The notes under the pieces are model-generated. The model did not search any database. It was not told the origin of the DNA and worked only from the letters and a program-made list of their open reading frames with translations. The position numbers and the translations under genes are program-made. This document shows positions 11,073-19,056 of a DNA stretch of 21,671 bases, piece after piece; within the stretch, counting starts at the first letter, position 1, and every line of letters begins with the position of its first letter. This DNA comes from Tritrichomonas foetus (lineage: Eukaryota > Parabasalia > Tritrichomonadida > Tritrichomonadidae): the NCBI GenBank assembly GCA_001839685.1, contig MLAK01001047.1, forward strand, positions 20,009 through 41,679. Reading direction: 5' to 3'.

Positions 11073-11102
11073 TTTGTGCAAAATAACCTTAACGGCCGTT
11101 AA
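11073..11102 (-). promoter_or_regulatory. EF-hand gene promoter with palindromic Myb-type site
   Basis: The reverse strand reads a perfect 14-base palindrome, TTAACGGCCGTTAA (11102-11089), followed by GGTTATTTTGCACAAA and then the ATG. TTATTTTGCACAA matches the initiator-like motifs of the E2 and kinase genes. The palindrome holds two opposed TAACGG sites, which fit the Myb consensus YAACKG. The motif TTAAGGTTA (11092-11084) recurs in front of the kinase gene. Confidence 0.5.
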
Positions 11103-11534
11103 TCCCCAATTTTCTAACAGAATTTTTTCACCTTGAAAAAGGTGATGATAGTTTCAATATTTAATTGGTCAATAATTCTATTTAGATCAATGAAAATGAT
11201 CCTTGAATATTATTATTCCTCACTTAACGAAACATATATTTCCAAAAGTCTGGTATTGTATATGAATTATTAGATTTTCAATTCCTAGGTAGCTCAAATT
11301 TGGTGTCGAAGAAATTTTTTGCCAGAAATAACAAAAAAAATATTATTGAATTTTTCTGTTGTCATTCAAAAATTGAATATTCCTTTCGACTTATCATGCT
11401 TCAAGTTTCTAAATAAAATAAATTCCAACAACAAAATAAGATAATTCAAAAATTAAATGCTAAAGCTCAAACACACACAAAAGCCCATACTATGAGATAG
11501 TTCATTCGTGAGTTGAATGACTCAAAATATTTTT

Positions 11535-11561
11535 TCTCAATATTATGAAATAATATTGAGA
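11535..11561. repeat. perfect 12-bp hairpin with 3-base loop
   Basis: TCTCAATATTAT (11535-11546), loop GAA, then ATAATATTGAGA (11550-11561). The arms pair without mismatch. It lies about 270 bases beyond the Myb stop codon. It may be a chance AT-rich inverted repeat or part of 3' end processing. Confidence 0.7.
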
Positions 11562-11648
11562 TATGGAAAAATTAATTTAATTATGGATTTTATGGTGTTT
11601 CCTTAATTTAATCCACATAAGAAAAATGCCATTTCACAGTGGACCATC

Positions 11649-11672
11649 ATTCTCGAATAATCAGTCGAGAAT
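11649..11672. repeat. perfect 8-bp inverted repeat
   Basis: ATTCTCGA (11649-11656) pairs with TCGAGAAT (11665-11672) across an 8-base loop. It is short, but the arms contain more GC than the surroundings. The function is unknown. Confidence 0.6.
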
Positions 11673-11829
11673 CCTGATACTGAATTTGTCGAAATGAAAT
11701 AAAAAACTCTAAATAACTAAAGGTCAAATTTTCACACCAGAGTCTTATTTATAGAATTTTTCAGACCATTTTCACATTGAACATCATCGTTCAAATTTGA
11801 ATTAATTAGTTTTTTTGCTCCCATTGAAT

Positions 11830-12342
11830 TTATATTTCTAACTCTGCAAAGAAAAAAAAATCTTCTCCACAAAACATTGGCATTTCTTCTTCAATGGCTT
11901 GAGCAAATTCTTCTTTAGTTTCAGTCACTGGAAATTTTACAGAATTTTCCGAATCATTCAAACAATTTTTCATTTGATTTTTCCTGTGTCGACGAATTTG
12001 TGATGATATTTTCTGATATCGCTCCTTTACCTTTTCTGGAGATCTTCCCTCAAGCCTATTCGATATGAATTTCCATCTTGGACCAACTTCTTTATAAGAC
12101 GTCCAAATAATCTCATCTTCATGAGGTTTCCAAGGATTATGATTCAAAGTAGGTGAGAGATAAACAGACCATCGATATCTGCATTGCTTGGCTGATTTAC
12201 CAGGTACACTCAAGGCAATTTCTTTCCAATTCTTGGGCCCCTTCTTTTCAACAGTCGAAATTAAGAGATGATCATCATTAGCACTCCATTTATTTTGCAA
12301 GACCATGTTTCTTACCTCTTTTAAAGTTTGATGAATATCCAT
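11830..12342 (-). CDS. two-repeat Myb DNA-binding protein
   Basis: The protein has 170 residues. Two Myb repeats follow each other. The first (about 17-63) has tryptophans W19, W39 and W58, with the recognition-helix sequence GKSAKQCRYRW. The second (about 69-113) has W71 and W90, with Y109 in the third aromatic position, and recognition sequence GRSPEKVKERY. This is the compact R2R3-like layout of trichomonad Myb regulators. A basic stretch (about 114-125, RRHRKNQ) follows and may act as a nuclear localisation signal. The C-terminus is acidic and phenylalanine-rich (EEMPMFCGEDFFFFAE), a plausible activation or docking segment. The ATG at 12342 lies about 10 bases after a canonical initiator. 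The stop codon TAA overlaps TAAA. DNA-binding function is near certain; the target genes are not visible from sequence. Confidence 0.93.
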   Translation of the reverse strand: MDIHQTLKEVRNMVLQNKWSANDDHLLISTVEKKGPKNWKEIALSVPGKSAKQCRYRWSVYLSPTLNHNPWKPHEDEIIWTSYKEVGPRWKFISNRLEGRSPEKVKERYQKISSQIRRHRKNQMKNCLNDSENSVKFPVTETKEEFAQAIEEEMPMFCGEDFFFFAELEI

Positions 12343-12361
12343 AATAAAGTGATGTCAACGG
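12343..12361 (-). promoter_or_regulatory. Myb gene promoter: initiator plus Myb-type site
   Basis: The reverse strand reads CCGTTGACATCACTTTATT directly before the ATG. TCACTTT fits the trichomonad initiator TCA(+1)Y(T/A). CCGTTG is the complement of CAACGG (12356-12361), a YAACKG Myb site. This arrangement raises the possibility of autoregulation. Confidence 0.5.
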
Positions 12362-12918
12362 CTCTCAAAAGAATTGTGAAGCAGCACGTTTCGTGATCCA
12401 TTCAAATATCATTGAATCAGATTTTTGAATAGATAGGATTCTCAAATCCGATTCACTTGATCAAGTGAAATCGAAGCAATGGTTTTTATTATACAACGAA
12501 ATTTCTCTCAAGAATTATGATCTAGAATGAAAATAAAAGCTTTTGAATAGAGGACATGTCCAAATCAGAAAAATTGTATCATTCACTAAAAAAGGATATT
12601 TTCATATCAGGATTGTTATTTAGATTCTCCATAATGATTTTAAGCAAGCTGTTGGTAACAAAAATCGCTGTCTAGCTCTGTAGCAAATCAAGCCATGTCT
12701 AACTTTTTCATAATCCGATTGAAAGAGTCATTATCAGAAAAAATCTTCTCAAAATGTGAATTTTTTCATATAGAGCTCTTTTTTTCTATGCTTAAATAGC
12801 TATATTTTCTGAACAATATTCGTGCAATACAGCTATTTAAACATAGAAAAATACAAGTACAATGTCACAATTTTGTTTGTTTCCCAAAAATTTCCTTCTC
12901 CAATAACCTAAATATTAA
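12362..12918. other. gene-free stretch with a short open frame and a hairpin
   Basis: There is no intact gene here. A 34-codon forward frame with ATG at 12695 (MSNFFIIRLKESLSEKIF..., stop at 12797) is too short to call but looks somewhat protein-like and may belong to the decayed region to its right. A large hairpin at 12781-12851 is listed separately. Confidence 0.4.
12781..12851. repeat. 21-bp inverted repeat (20/21) with 29-base spacer
   Basis: The left arm (12781-12801) begins TTTTTCTATGCTTAAATAGC. The right arm (12831-12851, AGCTATTTAAACATAGAAAA...) is its reverse complement with one mismatch. The spacer is 29 bases. A stem this long is unlikely to be chance alone. It could be a hairpin RNA, the core of a small non-autonomous element, or the product of an inverted duplication. 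Confidence 0.8.
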
Positions 12919-13669
12919 GAGGAAAAAGAAGGGCAGCCTAAGCCCGTTCAACTGCATGTCGTTTGCCCAACCACTTTAGTCGAAACAATTGGTGATTTCT
13001 CAAGTTGCACCATTGATAGCTATTTATTGATGCTCAAAACCTCAGCAATTTGGAGGTTCGATTTACAATACAGTAAGACAAAATGGAAACAAGTTATATT
13101 GCTTCACGGTTTTAAAATCGGTGACGAGTTCATCTTCCAAAGATTAACAATTGCTAATGTCCAAATAGAATCTATGGTTAAGTTTCAAACATTTTAATCG
13201 AAAGATAAGATTGAAAATGTAATTTTCTTTTCCCTCAATTGTTGTTCTTTCTATGATTGATCCTTTGATGATAGTGATTTTAAGGCAACCAGCCATTTCA
13301 TTATCAGAGTTTTTCGGCCGACTTCATAGAAAAAAAAAACTATGAATATTATTGGCCTGATTTCTATGAATGGTTGTGGAAAAAATATTCATTCATGTAA
13401 ACGAATCAAAATATCCAAGATATTTCATAGAATATTTCGAGGAAAAAAAAAGAAGATTGAATGAAATGTTTGTGGCGATAATCCTTTCAAGTCAAGAAAA
13501 CACTTTCATGCCTCAATTTGTGTGTTGGTATCGATGTACAATCATAGAGATAACGTATAACTCTCTGGTTGCCTTTTCAATGCGTTTTTTCGACAAAATT
13601 AATTTTTTAGCGAAGATAAAAATGAAATTTGTAAAATCCCACTTCGATCCAAAACTGAAAATTCATTAA
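12919..13669 (+). pseudogene. decayed protein-coding sequence, family not recognised
   Basis: Several protein-like forward frames follow one another but are broken. The first (12919-13195, 93 codons, no ATG start) contains KPVQLHVVCPTTLVETIG and LKTSAIWRFDLQYSKTKW and ends at TAA. The second, around 13269-13335, reads VILRQPAISLSEFFGRLHRK before an A run. After a shift, YEYYWPDFYEWLWKKYSF (from 13340) stops at TAA. After another shift, VNESKYPRYFIEYFEEKKRR and onward runs to TAA at 13667-13669. Amino acid content (aromatic and charged residues in alternation) is unlike random AT-rich translation. There is no shared start, no promoter motif and at least three disruptions, so I read this as one or more dead genes. 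An ATG at 13370 gives a 99-residue frame, but I doubt it is an independent gene. I do not recognise the family. Confidence 0.45.
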
Positions 13670-14694
13670 GCATGTGAGTAGATACATATCCTTGCAAAAT
13701 GCAAAAATTTATACAATTGAATGCTATTTTCTTCTGAATTACTCTATGGATTCTCAAATTTCTTAGTTCTTCAGAATTTCATGAGTCAATGATTTTGTTA
13801 GATTTTCCATTTTTCTGAAATCTCAGGAGAATACAATATTATTTATTGAAGTTCAAACAATTATCAAAGCATTAGATTCCAAATATTACTTTTGTGTTAA
13901 TTAATATATAGAAATCAAAGGTATAACCATGTTTGAAATTTTGTATGGGCTATTAATCTAATCAATTATGTGAATTATGTGTTTGTATGAGTGGATGAAT
14001 ATTCATAATTATGTATATCTATATTCTCAAGTAAATTGGTGAAAGAAAAAGAGTGTCACATTGCGAGTTCAATTATATATTTGAGAAGCGATTATTCTTT
14101 CGTTCAGAATTTTGACAATGTAGACAAAAGTAAATAATTTGAAAGTGTAGTATCAAAAATTCTATACATTATTTGTGGAGTGAATACACATTGTATTATT
14201 CACTTTTCTTGATTCGAAAAAAAAAAACTTAATTCGCAAAAATTGATCTTCATCAAGAGAAGACTTATTTTTCAGAGATTTCTTTTCACTCCTTTGGTTA
14301 CCCAATTTTTGATCTCTATGAATCTGTCTATGAAAGGTTGGATCACTGTGAATTTCTGCAAAAATACTGTCATGGTTACATTTAGACCATTATTTTTTCT
14401 GTGATAATTATTTCAAATATTTTGAAAGCATGGTGAAACCCCTTCTCAAAAATAGCAAATTGAGTAAATATTTCTGATAATTCACAAAATAATTCATGTG
14501 GAAATTCAATATCATTATCTGAATTATAGAAAAAATTGATAAGGAATCCATATTGAAATTGATAAGGAATCTATATTGAAAATTCATGAAAAAGTTGTGT
14601 ATTTATTGAAATTCAATACCCATTATAGGCTTCCTATCAAATTTCAATGAAAAACTTCTCTGAATTCCAATAAAAGAGAAAAATAGAGGTGAAA
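13670..14694. other. long AT-rich intergenic stretch
   Basis: About 1 kb with no convincing frame on either strand. It contains a two-copy tandem repeat at 14533-14578. A small self-complementary TTGAAATTCAA occurs near 14608-14618. I see nothing else that I can support. Confidence 0.5.
14533..14578. repeat. two-copy tandem repeat, period 23
   Basis: Two adjacent 23-base units (14533-14555 and 14556-14578), each containing AAATTGATAAGGAATC, differ at one base (CCAT versus CTAT). The repeat lies about 140 bases before the kinase start codon. Confidence 0.85.
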
Positions 14695-14720
14695 TTAAGG
14701 TTAAACTTATTTTTCGAAGA
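14695..14720 (+). promoter_or_regulatory. kinase gene promoter
   Basis: TTAAGGTTAAAC is followed by TTATTTTTCGAAGA and then directly by the ATG. The element TTAAGGTTA is identical to the one upstream of the EF-hand gene. The core differs by one base from TTATTTTTCAAAGA of the E2 gene. The TCG in place of TCA suggests a relaxed initiator. Confidence 0.5.
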
Positions 14721-15770
14721 ATGGAACCTCCTCAACCAGATGTTAACTTTCCTCATCATTTTGGACGGTACACATATAAAAACGTAATTGGGCGCGGCGC
14801 ATATGGTATTGTTGTTGATGCAATTGGACCAAATAAAGAAGAATTTGCGGTAAAAATTATTTCACGAAACTTTTTACAAGAAACGAACACATTTTTTGCC
14901 TTTGAACAAGAACTGCGAGTTCACCAACATCTTGGCCATTCCAATATCGTCGGAATCAAAGAAATTATTTACGAAGAAGATTTCATTTTTATTGTGATGG
15001 AATTATGCTCGAAAGGAGACCTTTTCACGTTTATTAGTGAAGAAGGTCCATTGAACATCACAACAGTTCGTCACATTTTCTTTCAAATCCTCCTCAGCGT
15101 CCAATATCTCCATAAGAGAGAAATCGCCCATCTCGACCTCAAACCAGACAATATTCTCATCACCAAAGACGGACAAGCGAAACTCAGCGATTTTGGCTGC
15201 TGCGAAGCCCCACCGAAAAGACAAACGTTTGGCGCGATCGGCACATTATATTATGCCGCTCCTGAAATTCTCACCCGCAAATATACAGAAAATCTTCCTG
15301 CTGATATTTGGTCGCTCGGCATTATTCTCTTCGCAATGACGGCTGGAAGTCTTCCGTGGCTCCCCGGAACTGATGAAGAAATATGCGATCAAATTTTAAA
15401 AGGAAATCTAACAATGCCGCATGATTTGCCTTCAAATGTCTACAAAATTATGTACAAATGTTGCCAGGTCGATCGAGATGCCCGTCCAACGATTGACGAA
15501 TTAATCGGCGATCCATGGTTTGATATTGAGCGTCAGAAAATTGACCAGGTTCAACATAAGGTCAAAATTATGAATTCTTCGGCGAGTTTGAAAACTTTGA
15601 GATTCCAAACAAAAAAGAAAATAGAAGTGAGGCCAAATTCAAGTGTAACTGAAATTAACACGCGCGGTGTAACAACCTATAAGAGCCTCCCTCGAATTGC
15701 AATGAGTGGATCACACAGCAACTTCGTGCGGTCAAACAGATCAAGATCAATACTTTTTGAGACTCATTGA
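14721..15770 (+). CDS. serine/threonine protein kinase, CAMK-like, with HLD catalytic loop
   Basis: The protein has 349 residues. A complete kinase domain covers about residues 15-268. The glycine loop is GRGAYG (24-29), the ATP-anchoring Lys is K45 in FAVKI, and the helix-C Glu is probably E64. The catalytic loop is HLDLKPDN (137-144), with D139 as base, K141 and N144. DFG is at 157-159, the APE motif at 180-182 and ADIWSLGI at 194-201. The order and style fit the CAMK/Snf1-like group that is expanded in trichomonads. The usual HRD arginine is leucine (L138). Such non-RD kinases often do not depend on activation-loop phosphorylation. The C-terminal ~80 residues are basic and Ser/Thr-rich without a recognisable domain and may be regulatory. 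All catalytic residues are present, so it should be active. The substrate is unknown. The ATG at 14721 is favoured by the adjacent initiator. Confidence 0.95.
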   Translation: MEPPQPDVNFPHHFGRYTYKNVIGRGAYGIVVDAIGPNKEEFAVKIISRNFLQETNTFFAFEQELRVHQHLGHSNIVGIKEIIYEEDFIFIVMELCSKGDLFTFISEEGPLNITTVRHIFFQILLSVQYLHKREIAHLDLKPDNILITKDGQAKLSDFGCCEAPPKRQTFGAIGTLYYAAPEILTRKYTENLPADIWSLGIILFAMTAGSLPWLPGTDEEICDQILKGNLTMPHDLPSNVYKIMYKCCQVDRDARPTIDELIGDPWFDIERQKIDQVQHKVKIMNSSASLKTLRFQTKKKIEVRPNSSVTEINTRGVTTYKSLPRIAMSGSHSNFVRSNRSRSILFETH

Positions 15771-16167
15771 TTTTCTTTGATTGAAATGTGTTCAAATTTT
15801 CATAATTAATGTTTGTTTTCAATAGTATAACTAATTAACTAGTTGACGAACTAACTGTGTTGGTTGCTTGAAAAATGAAGGAGAAGAAAAAAAAAATTGT
15901 TTTTTTGAAGCGATTTTAATTATATTATAATTATTGTATTTGTTTTTAAAAAGTATTTTGGAAATTATTGCTTTTGTTATTTTCATTTCTTTTCTCGAAT
16001 GTCTTTATCAGCTTTGCCTATAATGTATAAGATTAACATGTACCATAATCACAAAAAGTTATTATTGTCATTCAATAACACTTTACATTTTATGGAACCA
16101 GTTTAAATAAAAAGAAAGATATATAAAAATAAAACACACGATTTCATTTAAAGATAATTAGAATACA
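15771..16167. other. tail-to-tail intergenic spacer
   Basis: This is the 3' region shared by the kinase (forward) and the TRAPP-like gene (reverse). It contains homopolymer runs (an A run near 15888-15897 followed by a T run) and AACTAATTAACTAGTTGACGAACTAAC near 15830, which is locally repetitive. I see no gene. Confidence 0.5.
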
Positions 16168-18981
16168 TTATTGAAGTGGGAAACATCCCCTTCTAACAAA
16201 GAACGCATCAAGGTCTCCAATGTAGAATTTTCCTACAACTAACAGTTTTCCTACTGGCAAACAGTGAATTGCCGTTACAAAAGAGGTGGGAGCCTCTACA
16301 ACATTCTCCTCAACTCCTGCGGTAAAGATACAGTTCGCATTGTCGCCGATGTCTTGGAGATCAAACATAAGTCTTGCGCGAAGCATGAGTGGTTCTTCGC
16401 ATTCAATTTGGGTATTCAACTCCCAAACATTTTCCATTTTCTTAGTTAGAGTGAAGTTTACTTTGAACGCTGGTGGCTGTAAAAGAGTGAGGGTTTCCAT
16501 GTTGATATTTACATGATTGAATGGAAGAAGACCTGTTAATCCATTTACAGTTGACCATTGAAACTTCAATTGTTCGCCAATTTTCTTCTTCAGATATAAT
16601 GTCGACCAAAGAGTTCGCTTTTCGCCAATAGTTAAAGGTGCATTCTTGAGTTTGACTGCAGTGCTTTCACATTTTCTGATATGTTCGTTGTCAAGACCTT
16701 CAGAAATCCACTTTTTAGTTTTTGGATCAATATTAATATTAATTCTGTCAACATTGAGTAAGAATGTACCAAGTTCCTTTGCTCCAATCACAGTAGGTGT
16801 CTCGTTGTCGGTGTTTCTGACAACAACTGGGTTGGAAAATGGATTTTTGATAACAATCATAAATGTAACAGTATTGGTGTCAAAATCATCGTGATCATCC
16901 AAAGAAACAACTTGAACGTGGCTTATATGAGGTCCATCAACGATTTCAAGCTGTTGGTTTAATTCGAATCTTCTTGTGAATTTATCAGTTCCATATTCGA
17001 CAGCAAATGATAAAATTGTATTCGAATGATCAGCAACAAATGATAAATTAAATTGATGTGATTGACCAGGTGCTAATGATGGTGGCAATGGTGGATTTAC
17101 TGCTGGTGGATAAACAATTGGAAGTGATGTAGGAGTTAAGACAGGTGGAATTGGTGCAAACTTGATTCCTTTCACATCAACATTAGCACTGCTTGTATTT
17201 ATAAGTTGGAAGTTAATATTGATGTCACTGTTTTCAACTAGTTTCGTTTCAAAGCGAAATGGTTGCTTCATAACTAGAGTAGGAAGTTTCTCAATTACAT
17301 CAATTACCATTGGCTTTCCAAGTCTGAAAATTCCTGTTAAGTTTTGTGAAACAAAAGAAAATCCACTTAATTCAAGAGTTCCTACATCTTTTGCCTTTAA
17401 TAAAAGTGCTAGATTTGAAACACGTTTTGGTTGTAAAGTGAAAACAACTGGATAAACTGTTGCATTTGTTGCATTTAAGGAAATAGAATCAAAAATGAGT
17501 GGAATTGCAAGAGGGTTATATAACTGGAACATGAATGATAATTCATCACCAGCTGCACATCTTTTTTCACTTGATCGTTTGGTGAGTGGTGAATATATGA
17601 AAACGTTTGATCTACCTGAAGATGCTTCATTGATTGGTGAGTTTGGTGGTATATAATCAACTGCGCGCACATCAATTAAAATTCTTGCATCAACTTCCAT
17701 ATTGGATGGAATTAAGTTTAAGATTTCATTCTGTTTATCAGATGGTGTGATTTTATGAAGATATGTAAGTAAATATCTCATCAGGTTATTCTTAATTGCA
17801 CGTGGTACTGTTGAAGAGCTGAATAATCTTGCGGCTGGATTCACACGTTGTTCACACCAGTCATTGCTTGATGTAATTACATCGACAAATGCCTTCAATA
17901 AAAACGAAGGAGGTGAAACTTCTACTGCACTGTTGAGGTATTGTTCACAATGGAAAGTAAATGTTCTCTTGTAACCATTGTGCAAGAGAATTAAGAGAGC
18001 CAATTGGAAATAGAAGTTATATTGTGCTTTATGTTTTCCCTTCATGAGTTGTATGGCAAGCTGGAGAAGTGGTCTTGATAATTGTGGAACTTTATTGGCA
18101 ATTCGAATTAACGCGCGAATTTCAACAAGAGAATCTGTACACTTATGAGCAACAGAAATAGCAGCTGTGTACTCACTCGGGAAGGAAACATCTTCTCTAA
18201 GGAGTGGAAGAAGCTGGGATGGAACATCACGATCAGTTGTACTATTTTTATCAAAATCTATATGTAGATTACTGTACGATGAAAGCTCCGTCACTAAGCT
18301 AGTGACGTACATTTGCGGCTTATGTTTTAATGCAGAATTGTAAAATTCTGAAGCAACATCATATCCGCCAAGAAGGAAAGCATATGAGGCAAGTTTAGCT
18401 AGATTAACCGGCTGGTCTTTTCCTTGGTATAATTCGTCACATTTGTTTCGGAGATCGAGCAGATATTCCATAGAGCAACGAACAAAGCCTTCTCTGACAC
18501 GACGGGCCACATCAACATCGGAAGAATCGCTGGGAATTTGTGTGGCGCACGCAGGAAGGTGGCTTCCGTCAAAGGATGAAGATGAAAACACGAATAAACA
18601 TGGAACAGCTGTCGAAATTGAATCTTGAACAATTTTGTCAAACGATAATGCGCATTCGATAAGCCCTTGTTGTGATTCTGCTACTGCGGCTCCTACAACA
18701 ACCTGGAAATCCAAATGGGGAACAAGAGGATCTGCCAGTCCGAGTAAAAATGGAAGTGCGTCGGATGATTCGCAAACTGAAAGTGAGAAGTTTGCTTGAC
18801 CACCAATGTTAAAAAAGTCAGGAGCAAAAGATTTGATATCTAATTCGAGTGTTTTGCATAAATTGTCGAGGATTGAGTGAAGTGTTTTGAATGCAGATGG
18901 TAATTTAACACCAACTGCCGTGAGTAAAACCTTCACACTGCTCTCAGTCGAGAGGAATGGAATAGGTAAATTCTCAATCAT
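16168..18981 (-). CDS. TRAPP complex subunit, TRAPPC8/Trs85-like (TRAPPC9 possible)
   Basis: The protein has 937 residues from the ATG at 18981; an earlier in-frame TTG is not needed. The N-terminal third is mixed alpha/beta. The middle is helical, with a TPR-like stretch (LASYAFLLGGYDVASEFYNSAL) as in Trs85-type TRAPP subunits. The C-terminal half consists of Ig-like beta segments in family order: LYNPLAIPLIFDSISL, then LINTSSANVDVKGIKF, a proline-rich loop (about 603-637) ending PPLPPSLAPG, then SFAVEYG and IKNPFSNPVVV. Human TRAPPC8 has the same succession: an NPL segment, a V-NVS segment and a PLPDTVLLPG loop. TRAPP complexes activate Rab1/Rab11-type GTPases and tether vesicles at the Golgi; the TRAPPC8 form also serves autophagy. 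The assignment rests on remembered motif order and not on a search. TRAPPC9/Trs120 is the main alternative. No signal peptide or membrane segment is visible. Confidence 0.6.
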   Translation of the reverse strand: MIENLPIPFLSTESSVKVLLTAVGVKLPSAFKTLHSILDNLCKTLELDIKSFAPDFFNIGGQANFSLSVCESSDALPFLLGLADPLVPHLDFQVVVGAAVAESQQGLIECALSFDKIVQDSISTAVPCLFVFSSSSFDGSHLPACATQIPSDSSDVDVARRVREGFVRCSMEYLLDLRNKCDELYQGKDQPVNLAKLASYAFLLGGYDVASEFYNSALKHKPQMYVTSLVTELSSYSNLHIDFDKNSTTDRDVPSQLLPLLREDVSFPSEYTAAISVAHKCTDSLVEIRALIRIANKVPQLSRPLLQLAIQLMKGKHKAQYNFYFQLALLILLHNGYKRTFTFHCEQYLNSAVEVSPPSFLLKAFVDVITSSNDWCEQRVNPAARLFSSSTVPRAIKNNLMRYLLTYLHKITPSDKQNEILNLIPSNMEVDARILIDVRAVDYIPPNSPINEASSGRSNVFIYSPLTKRSSEKRCAAGDELSFMFQLYNPLAIPLIFDSISLNATNATVYPVVFTLQPKRVSNLALLLKAKDVGTLELSGFSFVSQNLTGIFRLGKPMVIDVIEKLPTLVMKQPFRFETKLVENSDININFQLINTSSANVDVKGIKFAPIPPVLTPTSLPIVYPPAVNPPLPPSLAPGQSHQFNLSFVADHSNTILSFAVEYGTDKFTRRFELNQQLEIVDGPHISHVQVVSLDDHDDFDTNTVTFMIVIKNPFSNPVVVRNTDNETPTVIGAKELGTFLLNVDRININIDPKTKKWISEGLDNEHIRKCESTAVKLKNAPLTIGEKRTLWSTLYLKKKIGEQLKFQWSTVNGLTGLLPFNHVNINMETLTLLQPPAFKVNFTLTKKMENVWELNTQIECEEPLMLRARLMFDLQDIGDNANCIFTAGVEENVVEAPTSFVTAIHCLPVGKLLVVGKFYIGDLDAFFVRRGCFPLQ

Positions 18982-19056
18982 ATTGTTCAACTTTTAACAT
19001 CACATGTCATTCATTTCGCATTTCTTGAGTGAAATCTTTTTTAGATGACATGTCAT
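18982..19056. repeat. paired ACATGTCAT motifs upstream of the TRAPP-like gene
   Basis: ACATGTCAT occurs at 19002-19010 and again at 19048-19056, 46 bases apart. The second copy is part of a perfect 12-base palindrome, ATGACATGTCAT (19045-19056). They occupy the short gap between the reverse-strand TRAPP-like gene and the forward-strand decayed frame. They could be binding sites for a dimeric regulator. Chance is not excluded. Confidence 0.5.

Larger units (their letters stand above)
11103..11829. other. intergenic stretch between the EF-hand and Myb genes
   Basis: This AT-rich sequence has no protein-like frame that I could find on either strand. It contains two short perfect hairpins, listed separately, at 11535-11561 and 11649-11672. 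Both lie 3' of the reverse-strand Myb gene. Confidence 0.5.

Noticed and set aside
13337..13460. P-loop-like MNIIGLISMNGCGKN in an alternative frame
   Set aside because: It lacks the Ser/Thr after GK, the frame closes soon after, and the competing frame has stronger protein-like content. It is probably coincidence in decayed DNA.
13370..13669. Independent 99-residue gene
   Set aside because: Its ATG lies inside a broken series of frames, there is no initiator motif, and the preceding frames look like parts of the same decayed sequence.
16264..17455. Several forward frames opposite the TRAPP-like gene
   Set aside because: They are antisense shadows of a well-supported 937-codon gene and carry no recognisable motif.
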